Positions 37,836-45,748 of a stretch of DNA of 64,000 nt are shown one piece after another. The stretch comes from Flammeovirgaceae bacterium SG7u.111 (GTDB taxonomy: Bacteria > Bacteroidota > Bacteroidia > Cytophagales > Flammeovirgaceae), in contig CP139021.1 in NCBI GenBank assembly GCA_034044135.1, positions 6,486,001 through 6,550,000 on the forward strand. Reading direction: 5' to 3'. The notes beneath the pieces were generated by a model. The model searched no databases. It was not told the origin of the DNA and worked only from the letters and a program-made list of their open reading frames with translations. A program made the position numbers and the translations under genes. The stretch's first letter is position 1; each line of letters begins with the position of its first letter.

Positions 37836-38372
37836 TCAAGACTTTTTAATTCTTGACAGCGTTTCGGGAGTCATCCGCAGGTAAGAGGCTATGTACTTAT
37901 GAGGGATTTCTTGGAAAAGCTTTGGGCTGCGTTCCATTACCCTTTTATAGCGTTTGATGGGCGAAGAAGTCAAAATATCCCTTTCCCGCTCTAGCTGTTG
38001 GGAAATGATCTGCTCCAAAATCTTGTTCCAAAGTTCTTGGTTTTCCGATGAAGAATGGACAAATGCCATGAACTGCCGCTTACCCATCACTTTCAGTTCA
38101 GTTTTTTTTATTGCCTGAATGTAATAGTCGGATGGCAGTTCACCAATAAAAGAATCGAGCGAGGCAAAAAAGCTTCCTTGGTAGCCAAAGCGGATGGTGT
38201 GTTCTTCATATTCGTCCATCACAAATATCCGCAAGCTCCCACTCACCACAAAATACATGTTCGTGTCTACACTTCCCGCTACTTTCAGGTATTCATTTCG
38301 GCTGAGCGTAAGATCTTTTTCCCACAGCCTTTGCTCTTCAATGTCTGCTTTTAATTTTTCGAGAATGTTCAT
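37836..38372 (-). CDS. Crp/Fnr family transcriptional regulator
   Basis: A 178 aa regulator. The N-terminal cyclic-nucleotide-binding fold spans about 15-115 (MYFVVSGSLRIFVMDEYEEH, then GSFFASLDSFIGELPS). It lacks the Arg-Ser/Thr pair of true cAMP-binding pockets, so the ligand is open. The C-terminal part has the wing and a helix-turn-helix ending IPHKYIASYLRMTPETLSRI. It is short for the family but typical for Bacteroidota. It probably controls the DinB gene next to it. Confidence 0.88.
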   Translation of the reverse strand: MNILEKLKADIEEQRLWEKDLTLSRNEYLKVAGSVDTNMYFVVSGSLRIFVMDEYEEHTIRFGYQGSFFASLDSFIGELPSDYYIQAIKKTELKVMGKRQFMAFVHSSSENQELWNKILEQIISQQLERERDILTSSPIKRYKRVMERSPKLFQEIPHKYIASYLRMTPETLSRIKKS

Positions 38373-38404
38373 CTAAAAGGAGTTGTTCCAGCTATTCCAA
38401 ATAA

Positions 38405-38428
38405 GTAAAACCCCTTTTGGGGTTTTAC
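38405..38428 (-). terminator. Hairpin terminator after the PAS protein gene
   Basis: A palindrome GTAAAACCCC / GGGGTTTTAC (38405-38414 with 38419-38428, with a 4-base TTTT/AAAA loop) lies 25 bases past the stop of the minus-strand PAS gene and before the Crp gene. It has only a short T-rich tail (TTATTT) on the minus strand. Confidence 0.6.
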
Positions 38429-38452
38429 TGTAGCACTATATTTTACCTTTAA

Positions 38453-39316
38453 TTACTCCACAGCCTTATCATCTTCTTTGAAGGCACTGAGGAAATAATC
38501 CCGGTTGTTCCATTTCACTACGCTGGAGCGCACATGCAAATACACTTTTTCACCTCCTTTGTTGGTAATAGTAGTGTCCACATAATGATGGTCTATATCT
38601 TCTTCAAGTTGCTCAATATCGTGGACGGTAAAGTCCCTGTCAGCAGGGTCGGGATAGATATATTCCAAAAAGAAGGGGGCATTGTTCGCATCCTCTTTGG
38701 AGTAGCCTGCCAAACGCTCCATCTTCTTGTTATAGATTACAAAATCCCCTTCCTTATCGCTCATTGTGATTCCTCTGTCCAAGTGGTCAAAAATAACTTG
38801 GAAAACCCCTTGCAACTCTTCCAGTTTAAAGCTTTTAAGCTCCAGTTCCTTGTCCAAAATACCGTACTCCGCTTTCAACTTATCCAATTCTTCGCAGCAG
38901 TTATCATCACTTTTTTGGGCAGCAGTAGCAAGTGCAGTTAACTCCCCTTTCGCCAAAATCAAATCATTCTGCGCTTTTTTGTATTCCTCTTTGAGTGTTT
39001 CCAATTCTGCGCAACAATCGTCTTTCTTGTCTGCTGCCATGGTTGCCAATTCTCCTTTTGCCAGCATCAGTTCATCTTCCAGCTTTTTATAACTAGTTTT
39101 CAAGGTTTCCAACTCGGCACAGCAGTCATCTTTAGTAACAGCAGCACCTTTTTTTGCATTTTCTATTTCAAGCAGCAATGCCTCACGTTCACTTTTCCTC
39201 TTCCACATCCAGTAAAGCCACGAGATGATAAATCCTATTAAAAAAGCAACCAACACTATAATGGTAATCTCCATCCATGCGGTTGACTTGGCCATGGGGT
39301 TCATTTCTTCAAACAT
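38453..39316 (-). CDS. Membrane-anchored PAS protein with repeated Cys-Cys coiled coil
   Basis: A 287 aa protein. One N-terminal helix (about 16-37, VLVAFLIGFIISWLYWMW) anchors it. A coiled-coil stalk (about 41-165) carries three copies of a motif DDCCAELETLK at about residues 63, 99 and 137 (the last as DDNCCEELDKLK), spaced 36 and 38-39 residues apart. A PAS domain (about 165-283) begins VFQVIFDHLDRGITMSD and ends YFLSAFKED. There is no kinase or output domain. The paired cysteines facing a coiled coil could form disulfides or bind metal or sense redox state; this is inference. It follows an OmpA-like gene by 66 bases. Confidence 0.72.
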   Translation of the reverse strand: MFEEMNPMAKSTAWMEITIIVLVAFLIGFIISWLYWMWKRKSEREALLLEIENAKKGAAVTKDDCCAELETLKTSYKKLEDELMLAKGELATMAADKKDDCCAELETLKEEYKKAQNDLILAKGELTALATAAQKSDDNCCEELDKLKAEYGILDKELELKSFKLEELQGVFQVIFDHLDRGITMSDKEGDFVIYNKKMERLAGYSKEDANNAPFFLEYIYPDPADRDFTVHDIEQLEEDIDHHYVDTTITNKGGEKVYLHVRSSVVKWNNRDYFLSAFKEDDKAVE

Positions 39317-39382
39317 ATTCGTTTAGTTGAGATTTAATGAAGTTGAAAATTTCAGTTTCTTTATTTCTTTTTGAGGTAACAT

Positions 39383-39931
39383 CTACTGCTCTAGCCCTGT
39401 CACCTTCACCTCTACCCTTCTGTTTAAGGCTTTCCCCTCAGGGGTTTCATTGTCGGCAATTGGTGCTGTTTCCCCCTTCGAGGAAATCGACATTTTAGTG
39501 GAATCTAATCCGCTTTGCACGAAGTAGTTCCCTATGGACTCCGCTCTTTTCAAGCCTAACCTATAGTTGTAGTCGGCGTCTCCCGATGAATCTGTATGCC
39601 CTACCAAGGTCACCGTTCCATCAGGGTTTTGGACTAAATAATCTACCAACTCAGTGGTAAAATCATCTAGCACATACAGGTCGGAAGGCTTAATTTCATC
39701 CACCCCAAAATGGACATTTGCATGGTTCGCATTGATACGCTTGAGCTCAATGCTCGGTTTGATGGTGTCCATTGGCAAAACCTCCTCCGCTTTCGGCTGC
39801 ACGGGCGGGAGCGTTTCTACCACTTCGGTAGTTTCTTCATCGCACAAATACTTTATGTTACAAATGTACCAATGGGCTGAGGCAAATAACCAAATGGTTA
39901 TAAGTACGGCACCTAATAGTAAAATTCTCAT
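39383..39931 (-). CDS. OmpA family peptidoglycan-associated protein
   Basis: A 182 aa protein with an N-terminal hydrophobic segment (LLLGAVLITIWLFASAHWY) and a proline-rich acidic linker (VETLPPVQPKAEEVLP). The C-terminal OmpA domain (about 70-180) has GTVTLVGHTDSSGDADYNYR and LGLKRAESIGNYFVQSG, and ends ALNRRVEVKVTG. The domain binds meso-diaminopimelate in the peptidoglycan. No beta barrel is present, so it anchors something else or acts alone in the envelope. It is upstream of the PAS protein and may be co-transcribed with it. Confidence 0.85.
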   Translation of the reverse strand: MRILLLGAVLITIWLFASAHWYICNIKYLCDEETTEVVETLPPVQPKAEEVLPMDTIKPSIELKRINANHANVHFGVDEIKPSDLYVLDDFTTELVDYLVQNPDGTVTLVGHTDSSGDADYNYRLGLKRAESIGNYFVQSGLDSTKMSISSKGETAPIADNETPEGKALNRRVEVKVTGLEQ

Positions 39932-40213
39932 GTTAGAAAAATATAGTGAATAAATAGAGTCTAGCTAATTTGAAGTATGTTTGAGGTAATAGATACCAGC
40001 TTGCAATGCATAGCAATTCCTACAAAATGCGCAGAAAGGCATTAGTGTAATAAAGAAAGGAAATTAAAAGGCGAGAGTCTTTAATCTGATGTTATATGTA
40101 GGTTAAATTAAACACAAAATATTATTAACCAAAACTTTGGCTATATAAATGAAGGATAATTTGAAGAGATAAATCAATTACCTTGATCAACTGTGTGAAT
40201 TAAACCTTACTTT

Positions 40214-40291
40214 CTATGGCTTCTCCCTCCAATACAGAAAAAAAAGCAGCCCACCAGCTATCCCAAAAGCCATAGTGAAGGCCCAAACTGT
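40214..40291 (-). pseudogene. C-terminal end of a lost membrane protein
   Basis: On the minus strand a 25-codon open stretch reads TVWAFTMAFGIAGGLLFFLY then WREKP and stop. The pattern of a membrane helix followed by a basic tail is typical of a transporter C-terminus. A stop codon lies directly upstream in the same frame, so the remainder is gone. The parent family cannot be named. Confidence 0.45.
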
Positions 40292-40377
40292 TCACACATT
40301 TTTTCATCTACAGTTTTTTTCTTGTAAAGAAAGTGTTGAGAAATATCAATTTCATTGACCTTGGTTAATAAATGAAT

Positions 40378-40612
40378 CTATCGTTTTGTCATTCGTTTCC
40401 TAATTCTGTTCAAAGACTGAGGTTTAACCCCTAAAAAGGAAGCCAAGTAATATTGAGGAATCCTATTCACCAATTCAGGGTTTTGCTTTGCGGGAGTTTT
40501 CTCGTAAGCACTTACAAACTTGTTTTACACATAAAAAAACGTTGTTTTCTCTTCTACTAGAACTGCATGCGAAGAAAGAAAAGTCAGTAAGGCTTCGGTC
40601 ACAGAGTTACGG
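40378..40612 (-). pseudogene. Degraded Crp/Fnr-family regulator
   Basis: The end of the frame is a clear Crp-family helix-turn-helix: [20 protein letters not shown] then [14 protein letters not shown] and stop. It parallels the intact regulator at 37836 (IPHKYIASYLRMTPETLSRI). Upstream, after an in-frame stop, the same strand continues with SVTEALLTFLSS and VLVEEKTTFFYV, matching the sensor domain. The N-terminal half is missing. Confidence 0.68.
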
Positions 40613-41068
40613 ATTTTGAAAAACAGAGGTTATTGAACAATACCTAAGGTAAAGAAATTTACTTACCTGAATCTTTATACAGTGTCACCCAGTCTTTTGG
40701 GTTCAGGGTATAATTTAACATCCAAAAAAATATTTTTTAGCACTTTACCTTACCTTACTAAAACTAAATAGACAGACATTAAAACATTGATAGGCAGCTA
40801 AAGGCATAACTAATTCATAAAGAACACTTCTATATAAATAAAATACACAAAACACGTTATAAATAACACAATATATACACCTACTAGCAAGAAATTATCT
40901 ATTGCAAATGGCTCATAAAGCACCTTACAAATTGTTTTAATCAACTGAATTTTCAAGTTGTACATTAGGTTATGTGAAAATAAAATTTAAAATTGTACAA
41001 TAACTAGTGACTATTAACAACTTGGAGCATACTTATCAAAAGTATCATCTAAAACAAATCATTTCCTT

Positions 41069-43261
41069 TTGAAAGCAAACAAGCTAAAACCTTTCCCATT
41101 TATCAAACAAGTAGGTTTTATGGAGTGTGGAACGACCTCCCTCGCCATGATATTCAAATATTACGGGTACTATGATGTAAGAAATTTTTTATCGAAAAAA
41201 TCAGAAGTCAATACAGAAGGAATCGATCTATACACTATTAGTGGATTGGCAGAAGGTTTTGGTTTTGAAACCAATGGCTTTCAACTTAATTTTGAAAACC
41301 TGGGCAAACTCCACCTTCCTTGTATAGCGCATTATAATGGGAACCATTTTGTAGTTGTTTATAAAGTGAACGCTAAGCAGGTCTGGATCGCCGACCCAGC
41401 GGTTGGAAAATACACGCTTACCCGAGAAGAATTTGAGGCAAAATGGAACGGTATAGTCCTAGAGGTACGGCCTACAAATGAAATATTTAAACATACGGAA
41501 CTTGCCGAATTAGCCGAAGCGAACCTAACAAAAAGGAAAACCCTGTTCTCAAAATTTTATTGGAGCTCCTTACTTCCTACCAAGGGAATCGTTTTCCAAA
41601 TACTTCTAGCAACACTTTTTCTTCAACTCCTTGGCTTAGCACTCCCTTTCTTTACCCAGACTATTATCGATCAAGTGCTTGTAAACGCTAATATAAAATT
41701 GCTTTACGCAATCCTAATTGGCATGTTAGTTTTACTTACTAGCCAAGTGATGTTGACTTATGGGCGAAATATGCTCATTACTCAGTTTAAATCGACCTTT
41801 GAACTAAACTTCTTCTCCAAGTTTTTTAACCACTTCCTCCAGTTGACCCAAACTTTTTACGACAATCATAAAAGAGAAGACTTTATCAACCGCTTTCAGG
41901 TCAATTTAAAAATAAGAAATGCATTGAGGCCCTCAATTTTGGAGGGAGTCATAGATTTTGCATTTATCATGACATACCTATTGGCCCTACTTGCCTACAA
42001 TGTTCAACTAGGGCTTATTATCGTATTATTCACCTTGTTTTATACTGTTCTGACTGTTTCCTTCAGCCCCAAGCTTAGGCACCTAGAAAACAAAATATTC
42101 ACTGAAAACCAAAAAACCATGGGCCAATTTCTGGATACTCTTCTGGGCATCCAGTCGGTAAGGTTGCTGGGAATTGAAAAGCTTCGCTATTGGCAATGGA
42201 AAAACCAGTACACCAGCGCATTGAATAAGGTGATGGATACCGAAAAAAATTATATCCAACTAACTACGCTACTCAGCTCACTTAAATTTACGTGCCAGAT
42301 TGCCATCTATTGGTATGGAGCATACCTCTCTTTCAATGGGGTAATTACCATTGGACAATACATTGCCTTTATTACCATTTTCACCACTATTATAAACTCA
42401 TTATCTCGAATTACCCAGCTTTGGTTTTTGTTCACAGAGATGTCGGTCAATTTAAGTAGAATGAACGATGTCTTTATAGAAGAAACTATAGATTATTCCC
42501 CGCTAAACAAAGTTTCAATTAGCGGTCCCATCGGGATAGATATCCGCCAAGTCAATTTTAAATACAGCAGTCGCAATAAAGATTACACATTAAAAAATAT
42601 CAATCTTGAAATACAACCAGGAACTTTCCTCGGAATAGTAGGTAGAAATGGGTCGGGTAAAACCACTTTGATCAAGTTACTAAGCAACTTGTATGACCAT
42701 TATGAGGGGGAAATATGCATGAACGATGTGAGCCTAAAAAACATACTACCTGCCCAGCTAAGGAAAAAAGTGGCGGTCATACCCCAAGATATATTCTTGT
42801 TTGATGCCACCATCAAAGAAAATATTTTGTACGGAAACCCTAATGCTACAGATGAAGAGGTAATAGAAGCTGCTCAGATGGCCGATATTCATGATTTCAT
42901 TAAAACATTGTACCTAGGCTATAATCAAAAAATAGGGGTAAATGGCGCCAATTTATCTGGAGGACAGCAACTCAAAATAGCTTTTGCCCGGTTATTTGTC
43001 TCTAATCCGGAAGTGGTTATTTTGGATGAGGCCAGTAGTGCGCTAGATGTGGAAACAGAACATAGGATTATGCAGAATGTTTTCCGAAAGTTTAAAGGAA
43101 AAACAATAATCTCAATAGCCCATCGGCTACATACGCTGCAACACGCTGATTATATTGCCGTACTAGAAAAAGGTGAACTCGCTGAATATGGATCGCATAA
43201 TGTTCTGATGGATAAACAAGGTATTTACAGCCAATTTATTAACACTTACATAAACTTTTAG
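41069..43261 (+). CDS. Peptidase-containing ABC transporter (PCAT; C39 leader peptidase plus exporter)
   Basis: A 730 aa exporter that cuts leader peptides after Gly-Gly and pumps the core out of the cytoplasm. The C39 peptidase (about 1-135) has catalytic Cys in VGFMECGTTSLAM near residue 20, His in GNHFVVVYKV near 98 and Asp in WIADPAVGKY near 114. Membrane helices fill about 165-460. The ATPase shows Walker A GRNGSGKTTL near 528, the signature LSGGQQLKIAF near 630 and Walker B VVILDEASSALD near 652. The TTG at 41069 is needed because the only nearby ATG falls inside the active-site motif. It is 4 bases ahead of the HlyD gene and upstream of six double-glycine precursors. Confidence 0.94.
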   Translation: MKANKLKPFPFIKQVGFMECGTTSLAMIFKYYGYYDVRNFLSKKSEVNTEGIDLYTISGLAEGFGFETNGFQLNFENLGKLHLPCIAHYNGNHFVVVYKVNAKQVWIADPAVGKYTLTREEFEAKWNGIVLEVRPTNEIFKHTELAELAEANLTKRKTLFSKFYWSSLLPTKGIVFQILLATLFLQLLGLALPFFTQTIIDQVLVNANIKLLYAILIGMLVLLTSQVMLTYGRNMLITQFKSTFELNFFSKFFNHFLQLTQTFYDNHKREDFINRFQVNLKIRNALRPSILEGVIDFAFIMTYLLALLAYNVQLGLIIVLFTLFYTVLTVSFSPKLRHLENKIFTENQKTMGQFLDTLLGIQSVRLLGIEKLRYWQWKNQYTSALNKVMDTEKNYIQLTTLLSSLKFTCQIAIYWYGAYLSFNGVITIGQYIAFITIFTTIINSLSRITQLWFLFTEMSVNLSRMNDVFIEETIDYSPLNKVSISGPIGIDIRQVNFKYSSRNKDYTLKNINLEIQPGTFLGIVGRNGSGKTTLIKLLSNLYDHYEGEICMNDVSLKNILPAQLRKKVAVIPQDIFLFDATIKENILYGNPNATDEEVIEAAQMADIHDFIKTLYLGYNQKIGVNGANLSGGQQLKIAFARLFVSNPEVVILDEASSALDVETEHRIMQNVFRKFKGKTIISIAHRLHTLQHADYIAVLEKGELAEYGSHNVLMDKQGIYSQFINTYINF

Positions 43262-43265
43262 CACA

Positions 43266-44537
43266 ATGCCTAACACCAATAACACCTTGGCTAACTTACA
43301 AGAACATCAATACAAAGACCTCTACCACGAAGACGATGTCCCTCTTAATAACATTGGTAAGAAAATTGCCAAACTACTAATTGTTTATGGAATTGTTATT
43401 ACATTAATAAGTATCGTTATTAGTTGTGTGGTTATCGTTCCTAACGAACTGGACCTAACATTTGAACTTAGGGGAGGGAGAACGGAAAATATCATCCAGT
43501 TTCAGGAAGATTTGTATGTGAAGCAAACCTATGTAACAGTAGCCCAGCCTATAAAAAAAGGGCAACCGTTAGTAACCATTAGTTCTCCACGGATAGTGGG
43601 GCTCATTGCCGATATCAATGAAAAAGCATCCGCTCTTCACTTTTATGTAAGCCAGCAGGAGAAAGCTAACCATCAAGAAACGTTGATGATCCAAACAAAG
43701 ATTAAAGGAACTAACAATAACCTTAGCCGCCTAAGAGCAGAGCTAGCTGTATTAAAAACCTCAGCGGAACATGAAATTGGTAACCTAACCAATCAGGTTA
43801 AAAATATAGAGGGGCAGCATAACCGGATTACCAAACTATATAAAAATGGAGCAATTGCAGCACTTGAATATGACGTTTCGCTAAAATCACTTCAAGAGGC
43901 CAAATACAAGCTAATTGCTGAAGAAGAAAATTACAATATTGAACAAGCGACCCTGAGAAGCCGCATAGAAGTACTCCAAAATGAGCTTGCCAATACCAAA
44001 CAGGAATTGGAAAGTTTTATCAGTAACAGTACAGTGAAACAAGCCAACCTTGAAGAACAACTTGAACTGAGCAAAAATAGACTAGCACTCTTGTATGGAG
44101 CAACACGTATTAATGGTAATGCCATAACCCTACTGAGCGAAGCAGATGGACATGTTACCTTGCTCACAGAAAGTGAGATAAAAGTGCCTTCTGGGCAAAT
44201 TTTGGTAAGAGTACAGACCGATACCCAATCGTATTATGCTTATGCATTGGCAGAGCCAAAAGATATTGGACTGATTGGCAACAACATTTTAGCAGTGTTA
44301 AAATTTGAAGGGCTGCCGCATTATTACTACGGCACTATGAAAGCAGAGGTAGTGTCGACTAGTGAAAGCCCCGATGCTTCTGGAAAATACCCTGTACGGA
44401 TGAACATCCATGACCAAGGACAATTGGCTAACAAAGTAAGGAAAGGGATGCGAGGGACGGCTTCTGTAGTGATAGAAGAAAGACCGATCATAGGCTATTT
44501 GCTGCGTGCTTTCCTAGAAAAAACAACATTTGAGTAA
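43266..44537 (+). CDS. HlyD-type membrane fusion protein
   Basis: A 423 aa periplasmic adaptor. One N-terminal membrane helix (about 38-58, VYGIVITLISIVISCVVIVP) is followed by a lipoyl half (IQFQEDLYVKQTYVTVAQPI, KKGQPLVTISS), a long helical hairpin rich in Glu/Lys/Asn (about 115-260), and a beta-barrel domain (about 280-400, with VRVQTDTQSYYAYALAEPKD). It links the PCAT to an outer-membrane TolC-like channel that is not encoded here. It starts 4 bases after the PCAT stop, so the two are one operon with the precursor peptides 75 bases downstream. Confidence 0.88.
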   Translation: MPNTNNTLANLQEHQYKDLYHEDDVPLNNIGKKIAKLLIVYGIVITLISIVISCVVIVPNELDLTFELRGGRTENIIQFQEDLYVKQTYVTVAQPIKKGQPLVTISSPRIVGLIADINEKASALHFYVSQQEKANHQETLMIQTKIKGTNNNLSRLRAELAVLKTSAEHEIGNLTNQVKNIEGQHNRITKLYKNGAIAALEYDVSLKSLQEAKYKLIAEEENYNIEQATLRSRIEVLQNELANTKQELESFISNSTVKQANLEEQLELSKNRLALLYGATRINGNAITLLSEADGHVTLLTESEIKVPSGQILVRVQTDTQSYYAYALAEPKDIGLIGNNILAVLKFEGLPHYYYGTMKAEVVSTSESPDASGKYPVRMNIHDQGQLANKVRKGMRGTASVVIEERPIIGYLLRAFLEKTTFE

Positions 44538-44612
44538 CCAATATGGCCTGATTGCTTCACGCCATACAAAATCGTAATTTCTTTTTTTTAAACCTAAAAT
44601 CATATAAAAACA

Positions 44613-44750
44613 ATGAGAACAAAAGCAGAGAATTCCAACGCACAACCTACCAACAAAAACGAGGTGAGGCAGCTAAGCCAAGAGGAACTACAAACCATCA
44701 TTGGGGGGCCTGATTTAGAAGTTGATGATGACGACGATGATAATGGTTAA
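44613..44750 (+). CDS. Double-glycine precursor peptide, copy 1 (Asp-rich core)
   Basis: A 45 aa peptide, MRTKAENSNA start, leader LSQEELQTIIGG near residues 21-32 and core PDLEVDDDDDDNG. The leader fits the LSxxELxxIxGG signal cut by C39 peptidases, and the exporter is encoded just upstream. The core has six Asp in a row, no Cys and no ring-forming residue, and should carry a strong negative charge. It is the first of six tandem copies. The start is fixed by conservation with the other five copies. Function unknown; export as a signal or matrix peptide is inference. Confidence 0.9.
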   Translation: MRTKAENSNAQPTNKNEVRQLSQEELQTIIGGPDLEVDDDDDDNG

Positions 44751-44802
44751 AAATCAACCCTGTGAAATAAATAAAATCTTTCAACTAAAAAACAAGAGTA
44801 AA

Positions 44803-44937
44803 ATGAGAACAAAAGCAGAGAATACCAACACACAACCTGCCAACAAAGATGAGGTAAGGCAACTAAGCCAAGAGGAACTACAAACCATCATCGGGGGACC
44901 TGATATTGAGGTGCGTGATGACGACGATAACGGTTAA
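44803..44937 (+). CDS. Double-glycine precursor peptide, copy 2 (Asp-rich core)
   Basis: A 44 aa peptide with the same leader (LSQEELQTIIGG) and core PDIEVRDDDDNG, the only copy with Arg before the Asp run and the shortest run (four Asp). The frame is open further upstream to 44722, but all six copies share the ATG at this place and the sequence before it is the conserved spacer, so 44803 is the start. Confidence 0.9.
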   Translation: MRTKAENTNTQPANKDEVRQLSQEELQTIIGGPDIEVRDDDDNG

Positions 44938-44988
44938 AAATTAATCCTTTGAAATAAATAAATCTTTCAACTAAAAAACAAGAGTAAA

Positions 44989-45126
44989 ATGAGAACAAAA
45001 GCAGAAAACACAAATACACAGCCTACCAACAAAAACGAGGTAAGGCAGCTAAGCCAAGAGGAACTACAAACTATCATCGGGGGACCTGATATAGAAGTGA
45101 ATGATGACGACGATGATAATAGTTAA
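44989..45126 (+). CDS. Double-glycine precursor peptide, copy 3 (Asp-rich core)
   Basis: A 45 aa peptide, leader LSQEELQTIIGG and core PDIEVNDDDDDNS. The leader body has TNTQPTNKNEVRQ. Asp codons alternate between GAT and GAC, which argues against simple triplet slippage as the only source of the run. The end in Ser rather than Gly is shared with copy 4. Confidence 0.9.
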   Translation: MRTKAENTNTQPTNKNEVRQLSQEELQTIIGGPDIEVNDDDDDNS

Positions 45127-45178
45127 AAATCAACCCTTTGAAATAAATTAATCTTTCAACTAAAAAAACAAGAGTAAA

Positions 45179-45316
45179 ATGAGAACAAAAGCAGAGAATA
45201 CCAGCGCACAGCCTGCCAACAAAAACGAGGTAAGACAGCTAAGCCAAGAGGAACTACAAACCATCATCGGGGGACCTGATATGGAAGTAACTGATGATGA
45301 CGATGATAATAGTTAA
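45179..45316 (+). CDS. Double-glycine precursor peptide, copy 4 (Asp-rich core)
   Basis: A 45 aa peptide, leader LSQEELQTIIGG and core PDMEVTDDDDDNS. It shares TSAQPANK in the leader and Met-Glu-Val-Thr in the core with copy 5, so these two are probably the most recent duplicates. Confidence 0.9.
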   Translation: MRTKAENTSAQPANKNEVRQLSQEELQTIIGGPDMEVTDDDDDNS

Positions 45317-45368
45317 AAATCAACCCTTTGAAATAAATTAATCTTTCAACTAAAAAAACAAGAGTAAA

Positions 45369-45506
45369 ATGAGAACAAAAGCAGAGAATACCAGCGCACA
45401 GCCTGCCAACAAAGACGAGGTGAGGCAACTAAGCCAAGAGGAACTACAAACCATCATCGGGGGACCTGATATGGAAGTAACTGATGATGACGATGATGAT
45501 AATTAA
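45369..45506 (+). CDS. Double-glycine precursor peptide, copy 5 (Asp-rich core)
   Basis: A 45 aa peptide, leader LSQEELQTIIGG and core PDMEVTDDDDDDN with six Asp and a single final Asn. The following spacer is 8 bases shorter than after copy 4 because the AAAAATC segment after the stop is missing. Confidence 0.9.
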   Translation: MRTKAENTSAQPANKDEVRQLSQEELQTIIGGPDMEVTDDDDDDN

Positions 45507-45550
45507 CCCTTTGAAATAAATTAATCTTTCAACTAAAAAACAAGAGTAAA

Positions 45551-45688
45551 ATGAGAACAAAAGCAGAGAATACCAACACACAGCCTGCCAACAAAGACGA
45601 GGTGAGGCAACTAAGCCAAGAGGAACTACAAACTATCATCGGGGGACCTGATATAGAAGTGAATGACGACGACGATGATAATGGTTAA
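45551..45688 (+). CDS. Double-glycine precursor peptide, copy 6 (Asp-rich core)
   Basis: A 45 aa peptide, leader LSQEELQTIIGG and core PDIEVNDDDDDNG. It is the last copy, followed 28 bases later by a strong terminator. Its coding end and terminator resemble the end of the larger protein at 46595-47008 at the DNA level. Confidence 0.9.
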   Translation: MRTKAENTNTQPANKDEVRQLSQEELQTIIGGPDIEVNDDDDDNG

Positions 45689-45716
45689 CAGTAAGTTAGA
45701 TAGAAAGTGATATGGG

Positions 45717-45748
45717 AAAGCCTATTATAAAATAGGCTTTCTTTTTTT
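45717..45748 (+). terminator. Rho-independent terminator after the peptide array
   Basis: A 10-bp stem AAAGCCTATT / AATAGGCTTT (45717-45726 with 45731-45740) with a 4-base loop is followed by CTTTTTTT. It closes the exporter-peptide operon. Confidence 0.9.

Larger units (their letters stand above)
39932..41068. other. 1.1 kb gene-remnant region upstream of the peptide-export locus
   Basis: No intact gene. It holds two degraded minus-strand gene ends (listed separately at 40214 and 40378). The 300 bases before 41069 are very AT-rich and contain a small palindrome ATTGTACAAT (40992-41001) and CAACT...AGTTG repeats. The promoter for the exporter operon should be here, but I could not fix a -7/-33 pair. 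Confidence 0.5.
44613..45688 (+). repeat. Six-copy tandem array of precursor genes and spacers
   Basis: Units repeat every 182-190 bases (starts at 44613, 44803, 44989, 45179, 45369, 45551). Each unit holds one 135-138 base gene and a conserved spacer of 44-52 bases with CCTTTGAAATAAAT, CTTTCAACTAAAAAA and AAGAGTAAA just before the ATG. The AAGAG may be a weak ribosome site. Leaders are almost unchanged; the core differs only at Leu/Ile/Met, the residue before the Asp run, the run length (4-6) and the last one or two residues. Confidence 0.9.

Noticed and set aside
44722-44937. A longer 71-residue reading of precursor copy 2 beginning in copy 1's tail.
   Set aside because: The added residues come from the Asp-run frame of copy 1 and the conserved spacer. 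All six copies share the internal ATG.
44613-45688. The regular spacing of about 190 bases suggested a CRISPR-like or non-coding repeat array.
   Set aside because: Each unit is a full open reading frame with start, leader, core and stop, and the unit size and lack of variable spacers do not fit CRISPR.
44613-45688. Lanthipeptide or other modified-peptide class for the six precursors.
   Set aside because: The cores have no Cys and hardly any Ser or Thr, and no cyclase, dehydratase or radical-SAM gene is near.
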